From assembly GCA_032622095.1 (NCBI GenBank), contig CP136061.1, positions 193,636,369 through 193,700,368 on the forward strand: a DNA stretch of 64,000 nt, written 5' to 3'. The stretch comes from Siphonodentalium dalli (taxonomy: Eukaryota; Mollusca; Scaphopoda; Gadilida; Siphonodentaliidae). Each line of letters opens with the position of its first letter. Positions within the stretch are counted from its first letter, which is position 1. The notes under the pieces were generated by a model, which saw only the letters and a program-made list of their open reading frames with translations, ran no database searches and had not been told where the DNA came from. The translations under genes and the position numbers were made by a program. This document shows, one piece after another, positions 13,401 to 21,799 of the stretch.

Positions 13401-13806
13401 ATATAGTGGTGACAATGATATGCAACCGCGATAACGATGATGGCAACGGGACGATGATAGCGACGAGACGATGACAACTGTGACTATGAGAAGGATGATT
13501 ATGATGTTGTTCACGTTGTTGATGATGACGATGATGACGATAATGATAACGACGATGACGATGGCGAGGACGATGATGATGGTGATGATGATGATGACTA
13601 TTATTATGATGATGGCAGACAATGAATATATACATGCTGATGTTGAAACACTCGCGACGATGATGGCGCGTAGGATGATGATGGTGGTAGTGGCGATGAT
13701 GATGATGATGATGATGATGGCGACGACGTCGGCGACGACGATGATGATGATGATGGCAATGAGGATGATGATTACGACGAAGGCGACGACGACAAATATG
13801 ATGATG

Positions 13807-13838
<32 letters not shown>

Positions 13839-16800
13839 GATGACGATGATGACGACGATGAAGATGATGATGATGATGATGATGATGTTGCTGAAGATGA
13901 CGATGATGATGGTGATGATGATGATGATGATGATGACGTAGAACACGACGAATGACACTTACGGACCTCGAACGCCAAACGCAACGACCATACTAACATT
14001 GTGTACATAGTTCTGTATATATGTTTTTCACTCTGTATCTCATACAATTTATATGATTGAGTGAAATAAAGCAATTCAATTCAATTCATTAACTGTATTA
14101 TAGAGTGGGGAAAAATATGTAATATATTCTGACACGAAACTAAACATCTGTGGCATCAAAGTGCCAACTAAAAAGTATTTTCGTGCATGGTATACGGTCG
14201 GTTTATTAGTGGATCCAGTTTTACGCAATATTCTGTGATCGCCAGAGTCCACCAAAGACGATAAATTGATAGTCTTATCTTGAAGTTTGAAAATATAGCG
14301 GACCATTAAACGTCTTACTGATGAGTCATGTAATGCCCCCAACTGTTAAAACAACATTTAATTCTGGAAATAAAAGGGAAATATTCTTTTAAAATTACAT
14401 TATCATGATGATGGGCAAGTCATTTCACTTGGCTTCAATATCACTGTCGATGCAAGGAAATAAAAGTTAATAGAATTTATTTACTTTTTAGAAATAGTTC
14501 ATTTCTTGATAGATATATATATTAATAATATATCTTCGAGTTCTAAGCTTTCCCATGTCCCAACTTATATAGTACTATACTTCTATATGATGTTCAAATG
14601 GGACAGCGGTATATTCAAATGTCACCAGATGAAAACGAAAAATTATTGACAATTAGATGGGCGGACCGATGACAGGTGCACATCAATGGCAACACAAATC
14701 GCAATTTGTGTCAAAATCCATGCTTGTAATTTAATGTCCGACCTGCAAGACTATAAGGATGTGATATTTTGCTTCCAGAAATGACTATTAATGGACATCT
14801 AAGCTAAGTTATAGTTTCTTCGAGGCGAAGCGTAAAGTTATCCATCGATATATCCACATTAACCCTATGCTAAAATTAATCGATTCTGATAACTAAAGCG
14901 TATTTTGAAGAAATGTTGCTGTTGTTGTTGTTGTTTTGTTGTTGTTGTTGTTGTAACTTGATGATATGGGGACCGTCTGCTCGGATTGAGTACCTTTAAG
15001 TTATCCATTGGTATTTGTCCATCTACATTTGCTTTACAGAAAACATCGGGAAGCAAGTATTCATTCCGGTATACCAACCAAGAGATAGTTCGTCAGTTTA
15101 CTCGCCAGGCCATGATATTGGGATTGCTATGGCAGGGGCTGGTGCTGTCCTTATCGTCATTATGCTGATCGTCATCGCGGTAATGATAAAGAGGAAAGGA
15201 AAGAGTTGGTGAGTTCCAATCAGCATTAGATATTCTTCAGGTGATACTGGGAATATTAAAGATGCATTATCCGAATTAACGTTCCAAAATTACTATTTCT
15301 TTGGCATGAGGGGGGGGGGGGTAAAAACATTTGATTCGAGTCGAGGAACCCACCCATCAAAGCTCAGAGTGATCACATCGATTTTTGAAGTTTGTTATTT
15401 CTCGATATGTTCAATTATTTTTGGCCCAGAAACGGCCTCGGTCAAAATTGCGGATGAAGATGGATGACTCTAAAAACAAGTGGTAATACGGCCAAATATC
15501 ATGAATACTCGAGTGATAATAGGGCCATATTTCGTTGAACAAAATGTTAATAAATAACAATTTTTGGGAAATTTGATACCATAGTTTACAGTGGTTAGCA
15601 TTATTTTGTTGCAATTAATCGATTCTGATAACTAAAGCGTATTTTGAAGATATATTGTTGTTGTTGTATCTTGATGACATGGGGACCCTCTGATCGGATT
15701 GAGTACCTTTAATGGAATCGTTGTTTGATATTCGAACAGTTGGGTAATGATTCTACGCATGATATATGTGACATAGGTTATATTAACTTATCCTAATCTG
15801 CAATCTAGTAAATCATTACAGGGTTTGGCAATCACGATGTAGTCAATAATCGCATCTTTTTATTTTAAATCGTACATGAAGATCCGCTGTCCGAATTGAC
15901 AAAATAAATATAGAATATCTAGCTTGTACCGTCGCTTACACGGTTGATGTGGGTGAGGGGGATTTGAGCATCTCTTGTGCGAGGCTCTGTCGAGTCCAAT
16001 AGAATGATGCCAAATCCCCTGAGCGGACATAAACCGTTTAAGCGACAACATTAGCTGTATATTGTATTTATCCATCGAACAAAACATGCATTTTGTTGGA
16101 GAAATCTGTAATTTTTCCTAAGTTTTTCATTCGTTAAGTACTTCGATGACGTCTTTACATTTATGAGGTCAAGCAAATTAATTAGCATTCATGACGTGGG
16201 CAAATCGAAGGTAGCTTAGAGGGAAATATTTTTAGTTCGTTGACTTTTTTACGGTTATTCTAGGCCCACTTTGTTCTGGTGATTAATAGATGTTTTAGAG
16301 AGAAAAAAAAACGTATAATTATCCTTTTACGAACTTTGTATCAATAAGAGTGAATAATGGATGATAAAACGTTCTAAAATCTGACCAAGGATCTTTAATT
16401 ATTTCAACAAACAATCCCCTAGAATCTCAAGAAATGAATGAATGTGAGTCTGTAGGTTCACCTGCCCGTCGTTTCTAATACGGAGACATCTCCACAAATG
16501 AAGAACAATTCATACGAGTGTACCACAACTGAGTATTAGAATACATATATATAATGCAATCTGTACTCTATTCAGCTTCTCTGGTTCATGTTGGAGCAGA
16601 GAGAAACAGTGCCGAATCGAACAGATAAACGATCTGCATGACAGGAGGGACTCGGTGCATGTATATGCTAAAGTGGAGGAGGACATGGTATGTACAAAAA
16701 TTGAATCCCGCGTGTTTTCCAAGTAAAAAGAATGTCCACTCGGTTTGTCAGTTTAATATCAGCAACATTACAACTGTTTCTTATCCCATCTGGAAATCGG

Positions 16801-19800
16801 ACCAACAATCAGAACATGTCACACTTTTGACTTGAAATAATATAATGTAGCTCGACCGAACATTAAGGCCGGATTCGTCATCTCAGGTTTAAACCTGGTC
16901 TACGTAAACCTCTAGGTTTAAACCGCCGTGAGTCGGCAAAATCCGTGGTTTAAACCCGAGACCACAGGTCTAAGTGACGCATTCGTCATCTCTGGTTTAA
17001 ACCTGGTCAAGCCAGACCAGTGGTTTAGCAGTAGTGTCTCTGTATCGTCGAGATAATTAAACGTACTTTGCTAATGCGGACCGCCTCGTTTCATTGATTG
17101 CGACAATCAATAATTACGACAGCGGTCATATTTTGATTGGAAATTTATAAGCGAGAAGCAGTCACACATATAAAGCGTATTATGTGGGGATAAGTTTTTG
17201 TCAATTTCATTACTGTTTTTGCGTTTTATAAGCTTAAACCGGCAACTAAACCATCTAATTCGGCCGGTCCAGCTAAACCAGCTTTATCGAGGCTAAACTT
17301 GAGATGACGAATCCGTCTTTTCTTCATCGCGGTTTAGAATTGTCAAGCAATCAGTCAAAGGGTGGAGCTGTAAATAATCTCGAGTGAGGGCGTGTCTAAG
17401 TGGCGATTGCCGACTGGTGTGATCATGTCACAGTTGATTCATTCGCACGCGAGCTTTGCTCAGATATGGACAATTTCCTAAATATATGATTTTTACAACT
17501 AACTTCTGTTTTTTTTTTTTTGGCTTGTGGCAATCACAAATACTGGTGTTTTCTACGAATTCGTTTGAAGGGTTCAACGTTTTAATTTTGACACCAAAAC
17601 GATACTACTGCTTGACCAGATATGCTATACACATAGTTTGCAATCCTAAACTTATATTGCAATATGAGTCAAATTTGATAATTTATTTTGATGTAAATCA
17701 TGCCACAAAGCTCTACTCTGGCTACGCCCATAAATTCCCATAATATTCTACCAGTTAAAAACCTGGGAACCTTTTTAATTTTCTGCATGACGGGAAATTT
17801 ATGAAATTGAAAAAAAATCAACGCATGTAATATATTTCTTTATTAAAAGCTGTCCATATGCATGGTTGCCCACTTCCAACAGTTCAGATGCCGCTTATGT
17901 GTGCACCCATAAGCATATTGCCTTTACTTGACTGGCCTCTTGGTCCAGGATTGACTCGATTATGGAGACTTTATTCAGCGCCAGAGGGGCTTTGCGCACA
18001 TTTTGACCATTTTAATATAAAAACAATTTAATTAAATTTAAAACAAACAAATGTTAATTTAAATTTAAATTTTGTTTCTTTTTATATTCAACACAATATA
18101 ACACAATTTTTTCATTTAAAATTTTTTATATTTTACTTATTTTTAAATCAAAATTTGTAAAAACCTAACGCCATTATACCACACAAATCACCACACCTAA
18201 TTTAATTGAAATCGGTCCAGGGGTATTGGAGAACAGTTGTGAACAGAAAAATGGGCATACGGATAGACAGCTCCTATACCATTTAATATATACAGATATA
18301 CATGTAAATACACCAAATTTTGTCTTTGCGGGTGAAGCATCTTGCAGAAATCTATCACAAACAAAGTGATGAACAGAGCGTGAAACTCGTGTTGAGAGAC
18401 ATGACCTTTGTTCAATTGATTTAAACACAGAATGAGATCGGATTAATAGTCAATAAGCGATACTTGTTTCTCAATGAATAAATCCATTGAGCGAGCACGC
18501 GGTCACGATAATTTATGATCGTCCTATATTTTGGTCCGATTGGTAAGAGGGTAGTTTGATTGCATAATCATATCACCGAATCGAGTTGTCAATTAGCTGG
18601 CAACTGACCGACAAAAACGCCCCCTTAGACCCGGTTTGGCTGGACCGCCAATGTAGGTTTAAAGGTACGGTTGGCCTTGGCGGTGGGTATCCTGTGAAAA
18701 TATTTCCAACCGTCAAAAACCGCCACAAACAGAAAGAACATCAAAATGTAGACAGGCTTTGTCCGTATACAAATAAGAAATATCGCATAAACAGTATGTT
18801 ATTGGCATATGGTTGACCATTGTTATGTAAACAAAAGCATAAAAGTTACTTTTCTGGTGTTTGTTTATATTATGATGGTAAACACAAAGAGCGTTCTTTG
18901 TGGGTGAATTCCTGATATGGAACTAATAAAGAGCGTTTATGCCATTTGTGTGTGATTAGCCAGTAGCATTGTGCTGTCTTCTGTAACACAATCAGGCTCT
19001 TGCTTAGGTAAAATATCGTATGTCTTTATGATAACATGCTGTTTACGCGATGGTCGTGGTATATATGAACGAAACTGTATGCGTTTTACTGTTTTTTCTG
19101 TTGACGGTGATTGGAACAAATATGAATATTTTCGACAACTAAGGCCTCACGTAAACCAGGTTTAAACTCGTAGGTTTAAACCGGAGATGACGAATCCGGC
19201 CAAAGTATTTATGGAATAACTACAACGAATGCATGATGTTATTTGTAAACTTTAATGGACAAAGTTGAAGTGTAGCGATAAATATCGTTCGCAGACGATA
19301 AGTTATATATAACAAATAAGAAGACATTATGAAATGACGAATATTATAGTGTTGCAATAATTGTAAGCATCTCCTAATCATGGGTTTGTGGGGGATACAA
19401 CGCGGAACTTGAAGAGTAGAGTGAAGCTTGACCGCCGTGTCAAGCGAGTTAAACCAATGCAAAATCAGTCGTGTGAATAAGCTCACAGGAGCTTATCGTT
19501 ACAATTGCCTAGAACATCGTTCAGACGGCGCAGTATAGTGCCCGTTAACTCTTTACCGGCCGTGCACACGTTGGTGAACACCAATACATATATTTAAATG
19601 AATTAATTCAAGACATTATGGACAATTCATGCTTCAAATTGTCAATTTTCGTGGGATAATAACCCGCAAGCGAAGTTTCAATTTAAAAAAAACATTACCG
19701 CCTTTTACTCACAGAGTGTTCAATTTGAATTCCAGAATGATCCCAAATATAGACCGCACCCACAACATAACCAAAGGTCTGCATCCTTGCCATCGTTCCT

Positions 19801-20434
19801 ACAAGCAATGTCAGCAAAAGGGGGTAAAGAGTACGAATACGTTAGGAGACAGCGGAGAACCTCTGACTCAAGAATAAACTTCACGTGCACTCTTAAAAAT
19901 GGCGAAATGGAAACACAAAGAAAGACAAGTACGGAATCAACCGACGGAATGTACCAAGCAGTAGATGTCAATTACGACAACTCTGATATCAGTGTGATTT
20001 CAGCACCAGCAGATTACACTCACTTGCGCATGCGTAGTGACATAATGGTGACACAATATGACTATATTCCCGCGGAGTGCGTTAGGGAACTACACAAGGA
20101 CCCGATCGAGCGATGTTCGTCCAACGATTCTGGTTACTACGTTCTGGATGCAAACTATACAGAGAATGAACTTGAGGTCCAGCGACAAACACGAACAAGT
20201 GCGGGCACCGTTAACGTCGATGAACTCTACACGAAGGTGCTGAAAAAGAAATTGTGGTCACAAGCGGAAGCAGACCGATCACAGAGAAACGTAAATATGA
20301 ACGTGGCCGATGACAATAGAGGAATGGAGACGTACAACACGTTATCATGGGCTCCTATTGTGGCAGATGACTCGGATGTTTCTTGTTATAATCACATTCC
20401 CGACGACGTCGTCACGGCGTCGTCTGAGGCATGA
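4353..20434 (+). CDS. Phosphotyrosine-tailed single-pass receptor (3' part)
   Basis: Six exons join without a frame break: 4353-4424, 5059-5130, 10296-10358, 15040-15208, 16576-16687 and 19715-20434 (1208 nt; 401 residues plus TGA). Order: extracellular stalk (about residues 1-94), one hydrophobic helix (about 95-118, followed by KRKGK), then a cytoplasmic tail of about 283 residues. The tail carries many tyrosines in SH2-docking contexts: VYAKV, YEYV, YQAV, YDNS, YTHL, TQYDYI (ITSM-like), SGYYVL and SCYNHI (both ITIM-like), YTKV, YNTL. YTHL-x10-YDYI fits a relaxed ITAM. There are no catalytic domains. A role as a kinase-regulated surface receptor is inferred; the ligand-binding part is upstream of the window or undetected, so no family is assigned. 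The 5' end is incomplete; the convergent GST gene lies 3.0 kb downstream. Confidence 0.75.
4425..5058 (+). other. Receptor intron
   Basis: A 634-nt GT-AG intron between two 72-nt exons. It includes a 12-bp poly-A run near 4441 and no recognised repeat. A possible 52-nt exon (4630-4681) with good splice signals would break the phase and is not included. Confidence 0.5.
5059..5130 (+). CDS. Receptor exon, stalk segment 2
   Basis: A second 72-nt exon of phase 1/1, with acceptor tttctgttacag and donor gtatta. It encodes NDGNMVLDRRTEPGYQPGVN followed by IAE. Its identical length and phase to the previous exon suggest module-like stalk exons that can be added or skipped without changing frame (inference). 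Confidence 0.65.
5807..6230 (-). pseudogene. LINE C-terminal zinc-knuckle fragment
   Basis: The minus-strand translation contains RLGCSFLNKDLCENFLRSSP, then CVCGSDETANHFLFHCPLYS, ending at a stop. The CxCG...HFLFxCPxYxxxR pattern is the C-terminal cysteine/histidine motif downstream of the reverse transcriptase in many jockey/CR1-like LINEs of marine invertebrates. Only the 3' end is present, consistent with 5' truncation on insertion. It is on the same strand as the 3030-4006 copy but in the wrong order to be its continuation, so it is a separate insertion. Confidence 0.8.
6330..6685 (+). pseudogene. LINE C-terminal zinc-knuckle fragment
   Basis: A plus-strand frame reads IRLECSNLNDHL, then CTYCGLTETPEHFFFYCRKF, and ends with a QKCILLTKRF block at a TAA near 6683. 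It is the same type of C-terminal LINE motif as at 5807-6230, but a different family member on the opposite strand. A frame change just upstream, around 6370, shows it is inactive. The two fragments are tail-to-tail, about 100-180 bp apart. Confidence 0.78.
7003..7226. repeat. Dispersed repeat family, copy 2
   Basis: Direct-orientation relative of 1579-1815, with the same start (aataaagagcgtt), the same core (gtctattttatcttgacttc) and the same end (caggcctac). It lies inside the second receptor intron. No coding potential is seen. Confidence 0.65.
8570..9290. repeat. gttggaaattt repeat family copy with homopolymer tracts
   Basis: It carries a C14-type run near 8582, a G run near 9206-9219, and the phrases gcagttggaaatttcatgca and acgttagttgg that recur at 29160-29780, 40640-41130 and 45890-46640. 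This copy is diverged and broken. Class unknown; the spaced ttggaaattt repeats look like subterminal motifs of a non-autonomous DNA element. Confidence 0.5.
10020..10215. repeat. Short imperfect inverted repeat
   Basis: Blocks such as ggaatccgaatctggatta and, further on, taatctgaatccagattctg are inverted relative to each other, with repeated tctgttcgttta units between them. It is probably a small decayed foldback MITE. It ends about 80 bp upstream of the receptor exon at 10296. Confidence 0.4.
10296..10358 (+). CDS. Receptor exon, stalk segment 3
   Basis: A 63-nt exon, phase 1/1, behind a strong acceptor (gtaattatttttcag) and before donor gtatat. It encodes LSFWGGGLGGTDTQSNALNT; the bridging codons give D before it and E after it. 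The glycine-rich stretch suits a flexible juxtamembrane stalk. A truncated LINE begins only about 25 bp after the donor, so the exon sits at the edge of an insertion and has stayed intact. Confidence 0.65.
10862..12461. mobile_element. PIF/Harbinger-like non-autonomous element
   Basis: Exactly 1600 bp, with perfect 42-bp terminal inverted repeats (10862-10903 and 12420-12461) starting GGCCCGTTCCAAACG, and a 3-bp TTA duplication (10859-10861 and 12462-12464). The insertion site is proven by the reading frame of the LINE it interrupts. A TWA duplication and G/C-rich termini are characteristic of PIF/Harbinger elements (known). No transposase is encoded; the interior holds further TIR-like blocks (near 12240-12400) and a minisatellite. 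It lies within a receptor intron. Confidence 0.85.
11286..11970. repeat. Minisatellite, unit about 60 bp
   Basis: About 11-12 tandem units of roughly 55-65 bp recur. Each contains a version of gaattattataaat, then ggctaccacccctacccc, then ttataataaggaataccgg. Units differ by substitutions and small indels. The array is the core of the Harbinger-like element and was probably amplified inside it. Confidence 0.85.
12525..12529 (+). other. Frameshift in LINE reverse transcriptase
   Basis: The run of five A residues follows the GSEVWGFE block. Upstream, the frame runs into TGA at 12532-12534; downstream, the continuing protein (TDSLEIVHRKFIKYLL) is in the next frame. One A fewer would rejoin them. 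This is a disabling single-base insertion. Confidence 0.7.
13378..13936. repeat. Long GAT trinucleotide array
   Basis: An impure (GAT/GAC)n tract of about 560 bp produces long spurious open frames on both strands (poly-Met/Asp/Ile/Ser-type translations). It begins shortly after the LINE stop codon and ends before the LINE polyadenylation signal, so it is an expansion within the LINE 3' UTR rather than a gene. Confidence 0.9.
14096..14875 (+). other. Receptor intron, unassigned
   Basis: AT-rich sequence between the LINE tail and a MITE fragment. No exon, RNA gene or repeat border was recognised. Confidence 0.35.
14876..15000. repeat. MITE end next to the transmembrane exon
   Basis: This block matches 15615-15711: both start attaatcgattctgataact, contain GTT trinucleotide runs (longer here, 14914-14953), and end with ggattgagtacctttaa. 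The inverted form ttaaaggtactcaatccga marks the other family end at about 38904. It ends only 40 bp before the exon at 15040. Confidence 0.65.
15040..15208 (+). CDS. Receptor exon, transmembrane segment
   Basis: A 169-nt exon entering in phase 1 and leaving in phase 2, with acceptor tttgctttacag and donor gtgagt. It encodes a short juxtamembrane stretch with two tyrosines (NIGKQVFIPVYQPRDSSSVY), then a helix of about 24 hydrophobic residues starting IGIAMAGAGAVLIVIMLIV, and a basic stop-transfer KRKGKS. The small-residue AGAGA face could favour helix packing. Orientation, with the tail inside, follows from the basic cluster. Confidence 0.82.
15283..15711. mobile_element. MITE with ggattgagtaccttta end
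   Basis: Its left part (attactatttctttggc, a G12 run, then acccacccatcaaagctcag) is shared with 38904-39050, and its right end (ggattgagtacctttaa) equals the inverted start of that copy. This makes it a small terminal-inverted-repeat element within the receptor intron. Confidence 0.55.
16576..16687 (+). CDS. Receptor exon, membrane-proximal tail
   Basis: A 112-nt exon entering in phase 2 and leaving in phase 0, with a good acceptor (ctgtactctattcag) and donor gtatgt. Its phases are the only ones that join the transmembrane exon to the last exon in frame. It encodes FSGSCWSREKQCRIEQINDL, then HDRRDSVHVYAKVEEDM; VYAKV is a candidate SH2-docking tyrosine motif. Confidence 0.75.
16976..17317. 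mobile_element. Nested 342-bp MITE
   Basis: Inverted ends read gacgcattcgtcatctctgg on the left and gagatgacgaatccgtc on the right. They share the TIR core with the enclosing element but are separately paired, so it is a related short element inserted in, or rearranged from, the larger one. Confidence 0.55.
18660..19140. repeat. aataaagagcgttt repeat family, copy A
   Basis: Strong similarity to 54409-54890 and weaker similarity to 57770-58230. All contain a tatcctgtgaa...atttcca start, paired aaagagcgtt motifs about 50 bp apart, and gtgtgattagccagtagcat (changed in the third copy). No coding frame is conserved. Confidence 0.65.
19202..19714 (+). other. Receptor intron end, unassigned
   Basis: Mixed sequence leading to the polypyrimidine tract and acceptor of the last receptor exon (ccttttactcacag). 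No other feature is seen. Confidence 0.4.
19715..20434 (+). CDS. Receptor last exon, tyrosine-rich tail
   Basis: A 720-nt terminal exon (239 residues plus TGA), phase 0 after acceptor ccgccttttactcacag. The tail is hydrophilic, with no hydrophobic segment or catalytic domain. Ordered tyrosine motifs: YEYV, YQAV, YDNS (Grb2-type YxN), YTHL, TQYDYI, SGYYVL, YTKV, YNTL, SCYNHI. Two fit the strict ITIM consensus (S/I/V/L-x-Y-x-x-I/V/L) and one the ITSM consensus (T-x-Y-x-x-V/I). It ends VTASSEA. Serine- and threonine-rich linkers separate the motifs, typical of a scaffold tail for SH2 proteins. Confidence 0.8.
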   Translation, partial: SVQFEFQNDPKYRPHPQHNQRSASLPSFLQAMSAKGGKEYEYVRRQRRTSDSRINFTCTLKNGEMETQRKTSTESTDGMYQAVDVNYDNSDISVISAPADYTHLRMRSDIMVTQYDYIPAECVRELHKDPIERCSSNDSGYYVLDANYTENELEVQRQTRTSAGTVNVDELYTKVLKKKLWSQAEADRSQRNVNMNVADDNRGMETYNTLSWAPIVADDSDVSCYNHIPDDVVTASSEA

Positions 20435-20538
20435 TCGATGGACACAAGACGTGGATTAAAAAAAAAAATGCATTATCACACTGCATGAAATGATTGCGAA
20501 TCTATTTTGAGTACAGTATATATATTTTTTTTAGATTC

Positions 20539-20850
20539 TTAAAGGGGGACTCTACACTAAATTAGGCCATTTGTGGGACCATCTCATATTATACTCAACA
20601 GAATATATGCAGCAAATGAATGAATGAGTGAAAACTATACGCTCATTTACTTTTTGAACGATGTAAAACAACATGGTAATTATAATGACAATGGGTTTAT
20701 GGCTCGAGTCATTAACATATTTTCATTATAATTACCACGTTGTTTGCATCGATCATATAGCACATTAGGGTGTTTTGTACTCATCCATGGCTCAAATGCA
20801 TTCAATTGTTGCATGTGTATACCCCAGATTTAATGTAGAGTATCCGTTTA
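20539..20850. mobile_element. Small foldback MITE after the receptor stop
   Basis: The outer inverted ends are gggggactctacactaaatt and the complement of atttaatgtagagtatcc. Inner arms (20661-20690 and 20724-20753) pair acaacatggtaattataatg with its complement. It lies about 100 bp after the receptor stop and may be transcribed in its 3' UTR. Confidence 0.55.
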
Positions 20851-20871
20851 GCATTATTGTCTACTGTGTAA

Positions 20872-20877
20872 AATAAA
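20872..20877 (+). terminator. Candidate polyadenylation signal of the receptor
   Basis: The first AATAAA downstream of the receptor stop codon, 438 nt away. Position and strand fit, but no transcript end can be seen. Confidence 0.3.
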
Positions 20878-20889
20878 TGTACATTGTTT

Positions 20890-21590
20890 TAGTAGATTAT
20901 ATGCGTGTCCAAGGCGGGGGTGGCTAAAAGATCTCCGTGTGGGACAGAGACTTCAAATTTCAAACTCGGCTTGGCTGGCGGTGGCCATGTTTTTAAACGA
21001 AATTCGAAGAAATGCGATTACTCTCATCTTGTTGTCATCTCGGAGATCCATGTGCAGTTTAGTGACAATCGGATAAGGCATGTCGTCTGTATGGTGTACC
21101 AAAGGATTTAGTCATACACAGAGTAAAATCCAAAATGGCCGCTGGCGGCCATATATTCCCAACGAAGTTTTGAAACATTTTATGGCTGCCATCTAGTTGT
21201 CACCCAAAATATCCATATACAGTTTGGTGACGATCGTATCAGCGATGTTGTCTGTTGGGTGTGCCAAAGGATTTAGTCATGCAAAGAGTAAAATCCAAAA
21301 TGGCCGTCAGTGGCCATCTACAAGTCAATGTTAACATCCATAACAAATTTCATGATGATCAGACGAATAGTCCGGCCTGTAGCCCGTAGTAATGGACTGA
21401 ATTTTGAAATCAAAGATGGCCACTGACGGCCATGTTTTTTTGTTGCGGAATGACCCCAAAATGACTCGTTCCCATTTACATGTCAATGTCAACAGCCATG
21501 ACAATTGTTTTAATGATACGACCAAAGGTACGACATGAGCCCGTGCTATTGGAAATTGTTGACAGATACACCCACACACACATATAAGTG
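20890..21590. repeat. Dispersed 'aaaatggccgc' palindromic repeats
   Basis: Three to four irregular units each contain a near-palindrome such as aaatggccgctggcggccat, and phrases like tttagtcatacacagagtaa. The same palindrome type occurs at about 25146 and 60690. Non-coding; unit spacing is about 120-170 bp. Confidence 0.6.
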
Positions 21591-21675
21591 GCTATTAGTT
21601 TATCGTCCCATTTAAATGAGTTTATGGATTTTATGGAGGTTTTGGATCAAGTAATAAATAGAATCTTGAACTGTC

Positions 21676-21797
21676 CTCAGTGTATAGCGGAATTTACTAA
21701 CTCGTCCAGTAAATTAGGTCTGAACACCGCCAGAGGTTCGGTCCAGACCTAATTCATTGGACTCATTTTGTAAATTTCTCTATAAACTGGGGACTCG
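21676..21797. mobile_element. Short foldback element, copy 1
   Basis: Arms around cgtccagtaaattaggtctg and cagacctaattcattggac pair with each other, and outer gcggaatttac pairs with gtaaatttct. A related copy lies at 38437-38567 inside the GST gene. Confidence 0.6.
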
Positions 21798-21799
21798 TT

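Larger units (their letters stand above)
10384..14095 (+). mobile_element. 5'-truncated LINE, split by a DNA transposon
   Basis: The plus-strand frame starts within the reverse transcriptase at LSPFLFSIFLND (about 10387) and passes the catalytic YADDT (about 10520) and a long thumb/C-terminal region to a TAA at 13338-13340 containing a CRLCFKDVG...H cysteine/histidine knuckle. A 1600-bp element at 10862-12461 interrupts it; dropping that element and one TTA copy restores ...SLRLFDTMVGPILMYGSEVW in frame. An extra A in the run at 12525-12529 then shifts the frame, so the copy is dead. The 3' part has a GAT array (13378-13936), an AATAAA (about 14065) and a short AATTC-type tail (14072-14092), a typical CR1/L2-style 3' end. 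Endonuclease and ORF1 are absent. Confidence 0.85.
16867..19201. mobile_element. Harbinger-like composite element
   Basis: Terminal inverted repeats begin GGCCGGATTCGTCATCTC at both ends (16867 and, inverted, up to 19201), followed by tttaaacc-rich subterminal blocks. Flanks TAA (left) and AAA (right) would be a 3-bp duplication with one change. A smaller pair (GACGSATTCGTCATCTC, 16976-17317) is nested near the left end, and an interspersed repeat (18660-19140) fills the right part. No transposase is visible. The element sits between the last two receptor exons. Confidence 0.65.

Noticed and set aside
13393-14074. Long open frames giving poly-Met/Asp, poly-Ile, poly-His and poly-Ser proteins
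   Set aside because: They are translations of the GAT trinucleotide array in several frames and have no gene context.
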